The notes: generated by a model from the letters alone, not told the origin. Positions 16,626 through 26,287 are shown, counted from the stretch's first letter. The stretch: DNA of 64,000 nucleotides from Flavobacteriaceae bacterium (GCA_014238425.1 JABABD010000040.1:248001-312000), one strand, 5' to 3'. Numbers and translations are program-made.

Positions 16626-18248
16626 TTATTTATAGTGACCATCTGTATGTGGAGCCCCAGCCATAATCTCTTCATTAGCATATTCTTCAAATTCCTTGAA
16701 ATTATCCTTAAAGGAAGCTGCCAGTTTATAAGCCGTTTTGTAATACCCTTCATCATTATTCCAAGTCTGCCTTGGACTCAGAACTTCAGTAGGTACATTT
16801 GGGCATTTTCTCGGTTGAGCGACTCCAAATACGGAATGTATATGATAATTCTCATAATTAACTTCTCCGAGTTCATCATTCATTGCAGCTGTAATCATAG
16901 CTCTTGTGTATTTTAGCTTCATACGACTACCAATACCATAAGGACCACCTGTCCAACCTGTATTAATTAACCATACATTAACGCCAGATTCTTTCATTTT
17001 ACGACTTAGCATTTCGGCATACTTTGTTGGGTGTAATGGCATGAATGGCGCTCCAAAACAAGCTGAAAAAGATGGCATTGGTTCTGTCACTCCTGCTTCA
17101 GTACCAGCTACTTTCGCTGTATATCCTGAAATAAAATGATATGCTGCTTGACCAGGTGTTAGCTTAGAGATTGGAGGCAATACTCCAAACGCATCAGCGG
17201 TAAGGAAAAATATATTTTTCGGATTTCTTCCAATCGAAGGCACTTGTATATTATCAATATGATAAATAGGATAACTTACTCTTGTGTTTTGTGTTATCGA
17301 CACATCTTCAAAATCAACAGTCCCTTTATCATCCATAATGACATTTTCGAGAATTGCTCCTTTTTTAATAGCATTATAAATTTCAGGTTCACTTTCTCCA
17401 CTCAAGTTAATGACTTTTGCATAGCAACCACCTTCAAAGTTAAAAACCGTATTTTCATTAGTCCATCCATGCTCATCGTCTCCAATTAAACTTCTTTCAG
17501 GATCCGTAGATAAAGTTGTTTTTCCTGTACCCGATAACCCAAAGAAAATGGAAGTATCTCCATCCTTACCTACATTGGCAGAGCAATGCATAGGTAACGT
17601 GTTACGAAATACTGGTAGCACAAAATTAAGTGCAGAAAAAATACCTTTCTTTATTTCTCCAGTATATCCTGTCCCTCCAATAAGTGCAATCTTTCTAGTA
17701 AAATCCAAAATTGCGAAATTATGTTGGCGCGTTCCATCTAATTCTGGGTCTGCCATAAAACCAGGAGCATTCACTATTAACCATTCTTCCTTGAAATTTT
17801 CAAGTTCAGAGATTTCCGGACGTAAGAACATATTATAGGAGAACATATTGCTCCAAGGATATTCATTGACAACTCGGATATTGGTTTTATAATTTTCATC
17901 AGCACATGCATAGGCATCTCTAACATATACTTCCTTTTCAGAAAGATAAGCCGTCACTTTATCATACAATTTTTGAAAAGCATCTGGCTCAAATGGAATA
18001 TTTATATTACCCCACCATACTCTATCCCTTGTGATATCATCTTTTACAATAAATCTATCTTTAGGTGAGCGACCTGTAAATTCACCAGTATTAATAGCCA
18101 AAGCACCTGATGAAGCTTCCACTCCTTGGTCTTTTTCTATAGCAGTTTGGTGTAATTCGTTTGGAGAAAGTTGATAATTAACTTTTGCATTCTTGATTCC
18201 GTATTGATTTAACGAAATCGTTTTCGAGCCTTGGGTATCAGATACCAT
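16626..18248 (-). CDS. pckA: Phosphoenolpyruvate carboxykinase (ATP)
   Basis: The 540-residue protein matches ATP-dependent PEPCK across its length: GEFTGRSPKDRFIV, the oxaloacetate-binding region, MHCSANVG, the kinase-1a P-loop GLSGTGKTTLSTDP (about 238-250), IGDDEHGW, and NTGWTGGPYGIGSRM near the C-terminus. It converts oxaloacetate to PEP with ATP, the first committed step of gluconeogenesis. A TAAATTTG box (CAAATTTA on the plus strand, 18272-18279) lies 24 nt upstream of the ATG. It is monocistronic, bounded by the 16592 terminator. Confidence 0.97.
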   Translation of the reverse strand: MVSDTQGSKTISLNQYGIKNAKVNYQLSPNELHQTAIEKDQGVEASSGALAINTGEFTGRSPKDRFIVKDDITRDRVWWGNINIPFEPDAFQKLYDKVTAYLSEKEVYVRDAYACADENYKTNIRVVNEYPWSNMFSYNMFLRPEISELENFKEEWLIVNAPGFMADPELDGTRQHNFAILDFTRKIALIGGTGYTGEIKKGIFSALNFVLPVFRNTLPMHCSANVGKDGDTSIFFGLSGTGKTTLSTDPERSLIGDDEHGWTNENTVFNFEGGCYAKVINLSGESEPEIYNAIKKGAILENVIMDDKGTVDFEDVSITQNTRVSYPIYHIDNIQVPSIGRNPKNIFFLTADAFGVLPPISKLTPGQAAYHFISGYTAKVAGTEAGVTEPMPSFSACFGAPFMPLHPTKYAEMLSRKMKESGVNVWLINTGWTGGPYGIGSRMKLKYTRAMITAAMNDELGEVNYENYHIHSVFGVAQPRKCPNVPTEVLSPRQTWNNDEGYYKTAYKLAASFKDNFKEFEEYANEEIMAGAPHTDGHYK

Positions 18249-18271
18249 AAAAAGTTGTGTTGTTTAGACTG

Positions 18272-18279
18272 CAAATTTA
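18272..18279 (-). promoter_or_regulatory. Putative -7 box (TAAATTTG) for pckA
   Basis: On the minus strand TAAATTTG fits TAnnTTTG and leaves a leader of about 20 nt before the pckA ATG at 18248. No clear -33 TTTG is found. Confidence 0.4.
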
Positions 18280-18314
18280 AAAATAATTTTAAAGTTGACT
18301 CCTAAATTTTCGTT

Positions 18315-18704
18315 TTAATCACTTTTAATTCGGATGAAATCAACAAGTAAGAAAAGCCACGAAATAATTAGTAACAATCCACCAATTGGTGTTAACAAAG
18401 CAACCTTATTAAAGTCGAAACTTGTTAGCTCATTTGTAGCCAAACCATATATAGAACCAGAGAATAATATAACGCCTGAAACGATGAATATCCATATAAA
18501 TTGTTTCGTTTTATTCTTCAAAACAGAAGCGTTCCCTAAAAAAAACAATAATAGGGCATGGTACATTTGATAACGAACACCAGTTTCAAATGTATCAACA
18601 GCCTCTTTAGTTAAAACCTTCTCTAACCCATGAGCAGCAAAGGCTCCAAGAACAATACTAAAAATACCCAAAACAGCACCAGTAACTAATAGTTTTTTGT
18701 TCAT
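18315..18704 (-). CDS. DUF423 (YgdD/TMEM256-like) membrane protein
   Basis: The 129-residue protein has four hydrophobic segments and the DUF423 N-terminal signature: LGIFSIVLGAFAAHGLEKVL, followed by FETGVRYQMYHALLLFFLG. Its members are small inner membrane proteins of unknown function. It lies 66 nt upstream of pckA on the same strand and is divergent from the saccharopine dehydrogenase gene. Confidence 0.85.
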   Translation of the reverse strand: MNKKLLVTGAVLGIFSIVLGAFAAHGLEKVLTKEAVDTFETGVRYQMYHALLLFFLGNASVLKNKTKQFIWIFIVSGVILFSGSIYGLATNELTSFDFNKVALLTPIGGLLLIISWLFLLVDFIRIKSD

Positions 18705-18784
18705 ATCATTTTTTAAATAATGGCATTAAGAATAGCAACAAATCCTTACATTCGTATTAACAAAAATACTCAAGAAATTACACT

Positions 18785-20149
18785 ATGCGAAACATCTTGG
18801 TCATAGGTTCAGGAAAATCTGCATCTTATCTAATTAAATATCTTTTGGATAAATCTGAATCTGAGCAATTATATATAACTGTTGGCGATCTAAGTTTAAG
18901 CAGTGCTAAGAAACTTATTGGAAACCATCCTAATGCTAATGCCATTCCGTTGGATGTTTTTGATAAAAACTCGCGTTCAGAAGCTATAGAAAGTGCCGAT
19001 ATTGTTGTCTCTATGTTACCTGCTAGATTTCATATTGAAGTCGCCAAAGATTGTATTGCATTTGGCAAACATATGGTTACAGCATCATACGTGAGTGAGC
19101 AAATGCAGGGTTTAAACAATGCTGCAAAAAACAAAGGCCTCATATTCATGAACGAAATAGGAGTAGATCCTGGCCTAGATCATATGAGTGCTATGCAAGT
19201 TATTGATCGCATACGTGATAAAGGTGGGAAAATAGTTTTGTTTGAATCGTTTACAGGTGGCCTTATCGCTCCTGAGAGCGACAATAATCTTTGGAATTAT
19301 AAATTTACCTGGAATCCAAGAAATGTTGTGGTAGCAGGGCAAGGAGGTGCTGCCAAGTTTTTACAAGAAGGAACCTATAAATATATTCCATATAATCGCT
19401 TATTCAGAAGAACAGAATTTCTTGAAATTGAAGGCTTCGGTCGATTTGAAGCTTATGCTAATCGGGATTCTTTAAAGTACCAAAATGATTACGATTTGAA
19501 TGACGTACAGACACTATATAGAGGCACTATGCGACGCGTAGGGTTTAGTAGAGCTTGGAACATGTTTGTTATTCTTGGCATGACCAATGATGATTACGCT
19601 ATAGACGATAGTGAAAACATGAGTTACCGCGATTTCGTAAATGCATTCTTACCATATTCACCAACGGATTCTGTGGAATTAAAATTCCGTCATGCTCTTA
19701 AAATAGATCAAGATGATATCATGTGGGACAAACTAGAAGAGTTAGATATTTTTAGTGCTACAAAGATGGTAGAACTTAAAAAAGCGACACCTGCTCAAAT
19801 TCTTCAAAAGATCCTTATGGATAGTTGGACACTTAGTAAAGATGACAAAGACATGATTGTTATGTACCATAAGTTTGGATACGAGTTAAAAGGGAAGCAC
19901 TATCAAATAGATGCTACCATGGTGACTATAGGAGAAGATCAAACTTATACCGCTATGGCAAAAACAGTTGGTCTTCCAGTAGCAATGGCTACTTTAGGCA
20001 TACTCAATGAAAAAATAGTGACTCCTGGTGTACAAATTCCATTATCTAGAGAAGTATACGAACCTATTCTTAAAGAACTAGAAGATTATGGCATTCATTT
20101 TAAAGAAACAGAAGTGCCATACCTTGGTTATAATCCGTTACATATATAG
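18785..20149 (+). CDS. Saccharopine dehydrogenase family protein (saccharopine reductase-like)
   Basis: The 454-residue protein has an N-terminal Rossmann fold (NILVIGSGKSASYLIKYLLDK, then DVFDKNSRSEAIESADIVVSMLPA), the family segment NEIGVDPGLDHMSAMQVIDRI, FESFTGGLIAPE, and a C-terminal saccharopine dehydrogenase domain ending TEVPYLGYNPLHI. Related enzymes reduce or oxidise saccharopine in lysine metabolism. The next gene is an Lrp-type regulator, which would suit amino-acid-responsive control of lysine breakdown. TACATTCG at 18747-18754 is a plausible -7 box. Confidence 0.87.
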   Translation: MRNILVIGSGKSASYLIKYLLDKSESEQLYITVGDLSLSSAKKLIGNHPNANAIPLDVFDKNSRSEAIESADIVVSMLPARFHIEVAKDCIAFGKHMVTASYVSEQMQGLNNAAKNKGLIFMNEIGVDPGLDHMSAMQVIDRIRDKGGKIVLFESFTGGLIAPESDNNLWNYKFTWNPRNVVVAGQGGAAKFLQEGTYKYIPYNRLFRRTEFLEIEGFGRFEAYANRDSLKYQNDYDLNDVQTLYRGTMRRVGFSRAWNMFVILGMTNDDYAIDDSENMSYRDFVNAFLPYSPTDSVELKFRHALKIDQDDIMWDKLEELDIFSATKMVELKKATPAQILQKILMDSWTLSKDDKDMIVMYHKFGYELKGKHYQIDATMVTIGEDQTYTAMAKTVGLPVAMATLGILNEKIVTPGVQIPLSREVYEPILKELEDYGIHFKETEVPYLGYNPLHI

Positions 20150-20205
20150 TTACATTTTAATAGGTTTTTGATACCTTTAGCTTTGAATTTTAACTTCAAA
20201 ACGAC

Positions 20206-20676
20206 ATGAAGATTGTAAATAAAAGCATTTTCATTGATGGTATTGACAAAAAGATACTTCGTGCATTAATGGGAGATGCTCGAACTCCTGTTCTTGAAAT
20301 TGCAAGACAAGTCGGCATCTCTGGAGCAGCGATACATCAAAGGCTAAGAAAATTAGAAAAATCTGGATTGATTTCGGGTTCAAAATTTGTCATAAATCCT
20401 AAAATATTAGGGTATACAACTATGGCATTTGTTGGTATTTTCTTAGACAAAGCCGTTAGCAATCCTCAAGCTGTAAAACAATTAAAAACCATCCCTGAAG
20501 TATTGGAATGTCATTATACAACAGGTAATTGGAGTATTCTAATAAAGGTGCTCTGTAAGGATAATGAGCATTTAATGCATCTACTTAATAAAAATATCCA
20601 AGCCATAGATGGAGTTTCTAGAACAGAAACTTTTATTTCCTTAGAGCAACAGATTGATAGGCAAATCAAAATATAA
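20206..20676 (+). CDS. Lrp/AsnC family transcriptional regulator
   Basis: The 156-residue protein has an N-terminal helix-turn-helix (GIDKKILRALMGDARTPVLEIARQVGISGAAIHQRLRKLEKSGLI) and a C-terminal RAM ligand-binding domain (AFVGIFLDKAVSN, VLECHYTTGNWSILIKVLC, VSRTETFISLEQ). Members form octamers that sense amino acids. It lies 56 nt downstream of a saccharopine dehydrogenase gene, so lysine or a related amino acid is a reasonable effector, though this is inferred from position. TAGCTTTG (20178-20185) may be its own -7 box. A terminator follows. Confidence 0.92.
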   Translation: MKIVNKSIFIDGIDKKILRALMGDARTPVLEIARQVGISGAAIHQRLRKLEKSGLISGSKFVINPKILGYTTMAFVGIFLDKAVSNPQAVKQLKTIPEVLECHYTTGNWSILIKVLCKDNEHLMHLLNKNIQAIDGVSRTETFISLEQQIDRQIKI

Positions 20677-20684
20677 AAAAGCCC

Positions 20685-20712
20685 CTGGAGATTCGCAGAG
20701 GCCTTTTTTTAT
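20685..20712 (+). terminator. Bidirectional hairpin terminator after the Lrp gene
   Basis: AAAAAAGCCCCTGGAG pairs with CAGAGGCCTTTTTTT through a GGCC-rich stem with flanking A and T runs. It lies between two convergent genes. Confidence 0.75.
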
Positions 20713-20720
20713 ATTATAAA

Positions 20721-21422
20721 TTAATCACCTCCAAATAACTGTAAAGCCCAATATACTAATGAGGCCAAGGCCCCAATAGCTGCGACTAAATATGTTCTTG
20801 CCGCCCACTTCAAGGCATCTTCAGAACCTTTGTATTCTTCTGGAGTGACTACATTCTTGTTCTTTAACCAGCCAAGTGCACGATTGCTGGCGTCATATTC
20901 AACTGGCAACGTAATGAAGCTAAACAACGTTGCAAATCCCATCATCGCCAATCCGGCAACAGCCACCCACCAACCAAGGCCGAGTCCAGCAGCACCTCCT
21001 AATAATAATCCGCCAATAATTAACCATTGAGACATCCCAGAAGACACACTTACTACTGGCACTAACTGACTCCTCATTTGTAACCATCCATACGCGGTAG
21101 CATGTTGCACGGCATGGCCACACTCGTGAGCAGCAACTGCCGCCGAAGCCGCATTACGCTGATTGTAAACAGTCTCACTTAAGTTTACTGTTTTGTTCTT
21201 CGGATTATAATGATCCGTTAGTTGGCCTGGCGTTGAAATTACCTGTACGTCATAAATGCCATTATCTGCTAACATTTTTTCAGCCACTTCTTTTCCACTC
21301 ATACCATTGCGTAATTGCACTTTAGAATATTTGGCAAACTTGCGCTTTAGTTGATTACTTACTAACCAACTCATTAACATGATACCACCAATTAATATAT
21401 AATATTCTATTCCTATTCCCAT
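20721..21422 (-). CDS. Membrane zinc metallopeptidase (YugP family)
   Basis: The 233-residue protein has an N-terminal membrane helix, a zinc-binding HEXXH motif (AAHECGHAVQHATAY, about residues 107-117 region), and three C-terminal membrane helices with an Ala/Gly-rich stretch (GGLLLGGAAGLGLGWWVAVAG). The downstream FITLPVEYDASNRAL is characteristic of the YugP family (PF04298). The protease is predicted in the inner membrane, and its substrates are unknown. It is convergent with the Lrp gene across a terminator. Confidence 0.9.
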   Translation of the reverse strand: MGIGIEYYILIGGIMLMSWLVSNQLKRKFAKYSKVQLRNGMSGKEVAEKMLADNGIYDVQVISTPGQLTDHYNPKNKTVNLSETVYNQRNAASAAVAAHECGHAVQHATAYGWLQMRSQLVPVVSVSSGMSQWLIIGGLLLGGAAGLGLGWWVAVAGLAMMGFATLFSFITLPVEYDASNRALGWLKNKNVVTPEEYKGSEDALKWAARTYLVAAIGALASLVYWALQLFGGD

Positions 21423-21511
21423 GTGTTTAAATTTTAATTATTCTGAACTATAAATGTATAGCATACATAGCAATAAATGCGCCAAAGAATCGTTAAGAAA
21501 TTTTGTCACAT

Positions 21512-21592
21512 TACCTGTCATGCTGAACTTGATTCAGTATCTACTTTTTTGTGGTGATGGATTCCGCATCAAGCGCGGAATGACAAAAATGA
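21512..21592. repeat. Intergenic repeat element with terminal inverted GTCAT/ATGAC ends
   Basis: The gap 21423-21594 has no gene. It holds CTGTCATGCTGAACTTGATT (from 21513) and GATTCCGCATCAAGCGCGGA (from 21560) followed by ATGACAAA. The ends GTCAT and ATGAC are inverted, and GATTCCGC/GCGGAAT is an internal palindrome. This looks like a small non-autonomous palindromic element of the type frequent in Flavobacteriaceae; a transposase is not present. Confidence 0.65.
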
Positions 21593-21594
21593 AG

Positions 21595-21873
21595 TCAACG
21601 ATATCTTTTTGCGTATTTCACCTTGAAGTAGATGAGCAATAAAAATGACAACATACTAATACCATTGGCTCCAATGAGTGATGGACTGTCCTTTAAAAAC
21701 CCGTAGATAAACCATAGTGATATTCCTATAAAGAACAATACTAGCATTGGCAATGACAAACCAGAAACGTCTTTGGTTTTCCAAGTTTGATACACCTGTG
21801 GTAAGAAAGAAGCTGTGGTTAAAACAGCTGCAACAATGCCTATAATTTCTATATAATCTAGATTAGCCAACAA
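21595..21873 (-). CDS. SemiSWEET sugar transporter (PQ-loop/MtN3 family)
   Basis: The 92-residue protein is one triple-helix bundle, the normal size for a SemiSWEET. It has the PQ motif TTASFLPQVYQTWKTKDVSGLS in the first helix, then a middle helix (MLVLFFIGISLWFIYGFL) and a third (LIGANGISMLSFLLLIYF). SemiSWEETs work as dimers and move small sugars or related solutes along their gradient across the inner membrane. Its start overlaps the last 11 nt of leuS, so it is likely translated from the leuS transcript. Confidence 0.9.
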   Translation of the reverse strand: MLANLDYIEIIGIVAAVLTTASFLPQVYQTWKTKDVSGLSLPMLVLFFIGISLWFIYGFLKDSPSLIGANGISMLSFLLLIYFKVKYAKRYR

Positions 21874-24688
21874 TATTCACGATTTTTCCAGGTACGACAA
21901 TCACTTTTTTTGGTTCTCGTCCTTGTAATTGCTCTTGTGTTTTTTCATTCGCCAAAACTGTTGCCTCAATTTCCTCTTTACTCATGTCTAGTGGTAATTC
22001 TAAAGTAAAGCGCATTTTACCATTAAATGAAATTGGATAGTTCTTGCTACTTTCTACCAAGTGGGTCGCATCAAATTTTGGAAATGGTGCTATAGAAATT
22101 GACTCGCTATGACCCAACATACTATATAATTCTTCAGCGATATGCGGTGCATATGGAGAAACTAATATTAAGAGTGGCTCTAATATCTTTTTACTTGTGC
22201 ACTTTTGAGCTGTGAGCTCATTCACCGCAATCATAAAGGTAGATACCGATGTATTAAAAGAAAAATTATCGATATCCTCTTCTACTTTCTTGATGGTTTT
22301 ATGAAGTGTTTTTAAATTGTCCTTAGTTGGTTCTGCTTCATTTACGATCAAGTCGTTTTCACCAACATACAACTTCCAGAGTTTTTTCAAGAACGAATGC
22401 ACACCCGTAATACCTGCCGTATTCCATGGTTTGTATTGCTCTAATGGCCCCAAGAACATTTCGTATAATCTTAAACTATCGGCACCATATTGTTCGCAAA
22501 TGGCATCTGGATTAACCACATTGAACCATCGTTTAGACATTTTTTCAACTTCTCTTCCAACAACATATTTGCTATCTTCAAGGATGAATTCTGCATTATT
22601 GAACTGAGGTTGCCATTTTTGTAGTGATTCAATATCTAATTCATCAGATGAATTAACCATTCCTACATCTACTCTTAATTCTTCTACATCATGATGACTA
22701 ACTAATCCTTTTGAAACATATTTATTAGTGCCAGAAATTCTATAGATAATAGCACTCGTTCCCAAAATCATGCCTTGGTTAATAAGCTTTTTAGCATATT
22801 CATCTACTGGTACTAATCCAAGGTCAAACATAAATTTTTGCCAAAAACGTGCGTATAATAAATGGCTTGTGGCATGTTCTGCTCCTCCAATATATAAATC
22901 CACTTGTTGCCAATAATTAATAGCATCTTGTGAGAAAATTTCATCCTCATTATGTGGATCCATATAACGGTTCATATACTGTGAACTTCCTGCCCAACCA
23001 GGCATGGTGTTGAGTTCTAACGAAAAGATTGTTTTGTTATCAATCAAATCATTGCTAACGACTTCATTATTGTTTGTATCCCAAGCCCAAACCTCAGCAC
23101 GACCTAATGGCGGTTCGCCCTCTTCTGTGGGCAAGTACTTTTCAACCTCAGGTAATTTTACAGGTAAATACTTGGCATCTATCATTTGCGGCATACCATT
23201 TACGTAATATACTGGAAAAGGTTCTCCCCAATAACGCTGTCTGCTAAATACAGCATCACGTAATCTGTAATTGATCTTACCTTCTCCTTGCACTAACTTC
23301 TCTAACTCAAAAATGGCTCGTTTGACAGCTTTCTTATATGGTAATCCGTTTAAGAAATCACTATTCGCAATGATTGTATGGTCTTTATCTGCAAATGCTT
23401 CTTTACTAATATCAACACCTTCAAAAATATTTGGAATCGGAATATTAAAATGCTTAGCGAAATCGTAATCACGCTGATCACCACATGGCACGGACATCAC
23501 CGCACCGGTTCCGTAGCCTGCCAACACATAATCACCAATCCAAATTGGTACTGGTTCTTTTGTAAATGGATGTTCTGCATAAGCACCTGTAAACACGCCA
23601 GAAATGGTCTTGACATCTGCCATACGGTCACGTTCACTTCGTTTTGCTGTTGCCAAAACATAAGCGTCTACAGCTTCTTTTTGCCCTGGCGTTGTAATCA
23701 ATGAAACTAACTCATGCTCAGGTGCAAGCGTCATAAAACTCGCGCCAAAAATAGTATCAGGTCGTGTTGTAAAAACTTCTATTTCATGGCCTTTATCTTT
23801 TCTTAAAGCCAGCACTTTAAATATCACACTAGCACCCACCGATTTCCCTATCCAGTTACGTTGACTTTCCTTTAAAGAATCCGTCCAATCTATTGTGTCC
23901 AATCCTTGAAGTAGTCGCTCTGCATACGCAGAAATACGCATACTCCATTGGGTCATTTTCTTACGAATTACTGCATGACCTCCACGTTCCGATACACCAT
24001 TAACAATTTCGTCATTGGCCAAGACAGTTCCTAATGCTGGGCACCAGTTCACTTCAGTTTCTGCTAGATATGTTAATCTATATTTAAGTAATATCTCTTG
24101 TTGTTGTTCCGACGGATATGTATTCCATTCATCCTTCGTAAACACCTCAACAGAGGCTTCACAAGCAGCATTGACACCAGAATTGCCCTCTTCAATAAAT
24201 AATTTTATCAACTCAGATATCGGAAATGCTTTTTCATGTTCTTTGCAATACCAAGATTCAAATAACTGAATAAAAATCCATTGTGTCCATTTGTAATAAC
24301 TAGGGTCGCTTGTTCTTACTTCTCGCGACCAATCGAAAGAAAATCCAATCTGGTCTAACTGACGGCGATAGGTCTTTATATTTTCAGCAGTAGTAACAGC
24401 TGGATGTTGCCCTGTTTGAATGGCATATTGTTCAGCAGGCAATCCAAAACTATCGTAGCCTTGAGGGTGTAAGACATTAAATCCTTTATGACGTTTATAT
24501 CGTGCATATATGTCAGAGGCAATATATCCAAGTGGGTGACCGACATGTAATCCCGCTCCACTTGGGTAAGGGAACATGTCCAAAACGTAGTATTTCGGCT
24601 TATCACTTTTGTTTTCAGCCCTAAAAGTTTGGTGCTCTGCCCAATATTTTTGCCACTTGGTTTCAATCGCGTTGAAATCGTACCTCAT
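21863..24688 (-). CDS. leuS: Leucyl-tRNA synthetase
   Basis: The 941-residue protein is a class I synthetase with the HIGH-type motif FPYPSGAGLHVGHPLGY, an editing CP1 domain (TTRPDTIFGASFMTLAPEH, VMSVPCGDQRDYDFA), and the KMSKS motif VEKMSKRWFN. The length is about 80 residues more than the E. coli enzyme and is usual for Bacteroidota, with additional segments before the editing domain and in the C-terminal half. It charges tRNA-Leu and clears mischarged amino acids. It shares an mRNA with the overlapping SemiSWEET gene. Confidence 0.97.
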   Translation of the reverse strand: MRYDFNAIETKWQKYWAEHQTFRAENKSDKPKYYVLDMFPYPSGAGLHVGHPLGYIASDIYARYKRHKGFNVLHPQGYDSFGLPAEQYAIQTGQHPAVTTAENIKTYRRQLDQIGFSFDWSREVRTSDPSYYKWTQWIFIQLFESWYCKEHEKAFPISELIKLFIEEGNSGVNAACEASVEVFTKDEWNTYPSEQQQEILLKYRLTYLAETEVNWCPALGTVLANDEIVNGVSERGGHAVIRKKMTQWSMRISAYAERLLQGLDTIDWTDSLKESQRNWIGKSVGASVIFKVLALRKDKGHEIEVFTTRPDTIFGASFMTLAPEHELVSLITTPGQKEAVDAYVLATAKRSERDRMADVKTISGVFTGAYAEHPFTKEPVPIWIGDYVLAGYGTGAVMSVPCGDQRDYDFAKHFNIPIPNIFEGVDISKEAFADKDHTIIANSDFLNGLPYKKAVKRAIFELEKLVQGEGKINYRLRDAVFSRQRYWGEPFPVYYVNGMPQMIDAKYLPVKLPEVEKYLPTEEGEPPLGRAEVWAWDTNNNEVVSNDLIDNKTIFSLELNTMPGWAGSSQYMNRYMDPHNEDEIFSQDAINYWQQVDLYIGGAEHATSHLLYARFWQKFMFDLGLVPVDEYAKKLINQGMILGTSAIIYRISGTNKYVSKGLVSHHDVEELRVDVGMVNSSDELDIESLQKWQPQFNNAEFILEDSKYVVGREVEKMSKRWFNVVNPDAICEQYGADSLRLYEMFLGPLEQYKPWNTAGITGVHSFLKKLWKLYVGENDLIVNEAEPTKDNLKTLHKTIKKVEEDIDNFSFNTSVSTFMIAVNELTAQKCTSKKILEPLLILVSPYAPHIAEELYSMLGHSESISIAPFPKFDATHLVESSKNYPISFNGKMRFTLELPLDMSKEEIEATVLANEKTQEQLQGREPKKVIVVPGKIVNIVG

Positions 24689-24755
24689 TATCTTTACTTT
24701 ATAAAGTGCAAAGTTACGGCTAATGCCGAAAAGAGAAAATATAATTATGGCATAA

Positions 24756-24779
24756 AAAAACGAGCCTAAGGCTCGTTTA
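24756..24779 (-). terminator. Hairpin terminator for the outer membrane protein gene
   Basis: AAACGAGCC and GGCTCGTTT form a perfect 9-bp stem with a short loop; on the minus strand it lies directly downstream of the gene ending at 24801 and is followed by a T-rich run. Confidence 0.8.
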
Positions 24780-24800
24780 AGAATTCATTCATCCTATGAT

Positions 24801-25349
24801 CTAAAAACGGTATCCTACTGATACTTGAAATAGATTACTATTTACATCTGGGTTCTCGGCAAGTGTGGTAATTCCGCGCACATATCTAACTTGAGCGAAT
24901 ATACTCAAAGGTAATTTCACTCCAAGTCCTATCACACCTCCTAATTCAAAACTCTCAGCATCAGTATCTGCTACTAAATCCAATATATTAATATTGTCGT
25001 CAAGCAAAAAAGAGAATTGTGGCCCAAAATCAATACTTAAAGTACCTGGCACCAAATAATATTTAGCAAGAACAGGAACCGACAAGTAATCTAAAGTCAA
25101 ATCTGCTCCTGAACCAGATTTTGCCCCTTGCGTCGAATACAATACTTCTGGTTGAATGGCAAAAGTCTCTAAAAGACTGACTTCCAAGATAACACCCGCA
25201 TGAAAACCGGTCTTACTATCAGCTTCTATACCACTACCACTAATACTGGAAAGGTTCAGCCCTCCTTTTAACCCAAAATCGATGTTTTGACCATTTACTG
25301 TTGCAATCGATGCCAATAAAATCATGGCTCCTAAAAATACGTTTTTCAT
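24801..25349 (-). CDS. Outer membrane beta-barrel protein (OMP_b-brl, porin family)
   Basis: The 182-residue protein has a signal peptide (residues 1-20, ATVNGQ) and an eight-stranded barrel pattern: DFGLKGGLNLSSISGSG, GFHAGVILEVSLLETFAIQPEVLYSTQGAK, LDYLSVPVLAKYYLVPGTLSIDFGPQFSFLL, and a terminal aromatic residue (QVSVGYRF). This is the common PF13568-like family of Bacteroidota. A structural or adhesion role is typical, but no specific function is known. It is monocistronic with its own terminator. Confidence 0.85.
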   Translation of the reverse strand: MKNVFLGAMILLASIATVNGQNIDFGLKGGLNLSSISGSGIEADSKTGFHAGVILEVSLLETFAIQPEVLYSTQGAKSGSGADLTLDYLSVPVLAKYYLVPGTLSIDFGPQFSFLLDDNINILDLVADTDAESFELGGVIGLGVKLPLSIFAQVRYVRGITTLAENPDVNSNLFQVSVGYRF

Positions 25350-25426
25350 AATACTTGTTTGTTTTTACAATTGATAGACAGTCTATATACCAACAAATAT
25401 GCCACTTTGGATCTTTTTAATCGTTT

Positions 25427-26287
25427 TTATAATATAGGATCAAGGAGTTTTCCAGAAAATAAAATCCAAAGCATTGAAAGCAAAGCAGATACATTCATTG
25501 CTAATCCAAACAGTTTCATTTGAGATAGAGAGTATGGCCTGTCTTTGTATATGACAAGAACGTCTATTATAAGCCATAATGAAAAAATAGCCAGAAATCC
25601 AGCTAACACATAATCTTGAAACCAAGCCCAGAGAATATAGGTTTCTATCAAGAGTAGCGACAACATCAAGAATTTAGTTTTTCTTCGGCCTAACAGAGTG
25701 GCTGTGGTTTTTTTCCCAGCGATTATATCTGGCTCAATATCCATGATTTCGCCTGCAATATGTGCCTGAAAAGCAAACAAAGACAAGTATACTAACGTTT
25801 GCCAAGGAAGCATAGATTGGTCATTGAGTAATACACTAAAAATTGCAGTGACAACATATCCTACTTGTATTAATATTTCAAATGGCGGACGTTCTTTTAT
25901 CCTAAAAGGCTTAAAGTTATATAGTATATTAATCACTACCATAAACAGGAGCAGCAAGAACATTTTGTAACCGCACAAAATTGTGAATCCGATTATAAAA
26001 GGTAAAATAACAATAGTTATTTTTTTTGGTAATGAGGCTAATTGTAGCCTCGATGATTTCGCCCCAAACAGAAAGTTTCCTTTTCTTTCATTAATTTCAT
26101 CGGCTTTATAATCGTTATAATCATTAAGCCCATATACTAAATAGTTTAATGGAAATGTCACAAACAGAAAGCCTGTCCAAAATAAGGGTTCTGTCCAAAA
26201 TTCATCTTTAAAACTGAATGGAACTAGATATATCCAAATGGTAGGAAACCAAAGTCCTGGTCGAGAAATCTTTAAATCGTGTATCAT
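25427..26287 (-). CDS. UbiA family prenyltransferase
   Basis: The 286-residue membrane protein has about eight helices and the two Asp-rich sites of UbiA enzymes: NDYNDYKADEINERKGN (first, prenyl diphosphate/Mg site) and DIEPDIIAGKKTTATLLG (second). These enzymes join a polyprenyl chain to an acceptor. The acceptor is unknown here; lycopene elongase-like and archaeal-type or quinone prenyltransferases are possible. Its start overlaps the stop of the ketopantoate reductase gene by one base, so the two are co-translated. Confidence 0.85.
   Translation of the reverse strand: MIHDLKISRPGLWFPTIWIYLVPFSFKDEFWTEPLFWTGFLFVTFPLNYLVYGLNDYNDYKADEINERKGNFLFGAKSSRLQLASLPKKITIVILPFIIGFTILCGYKMFLLLLFMVVINILYNFKPFRIKERPPFEILIQVGYVVTAIFSVLLNDQSMLPWQTLVYLSLFAFQAHIAGEIMDIEPDIIAGKKTTATLLGRRKTKFLMLSLLLIETYILWAWFQDYVLAGFLAIFSLWLIIDVLVIYKDRPYSLSQMKLFGLAMNVSALLSMLWILFSGKLLDPIL

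Noticed and set aside
21512-21592. CRISPR array or insertion sequence in the intergenic repeats
   Set aside because: Repeats are single palindromic copies without regular spacers, and no transposase or Cas gene is present.
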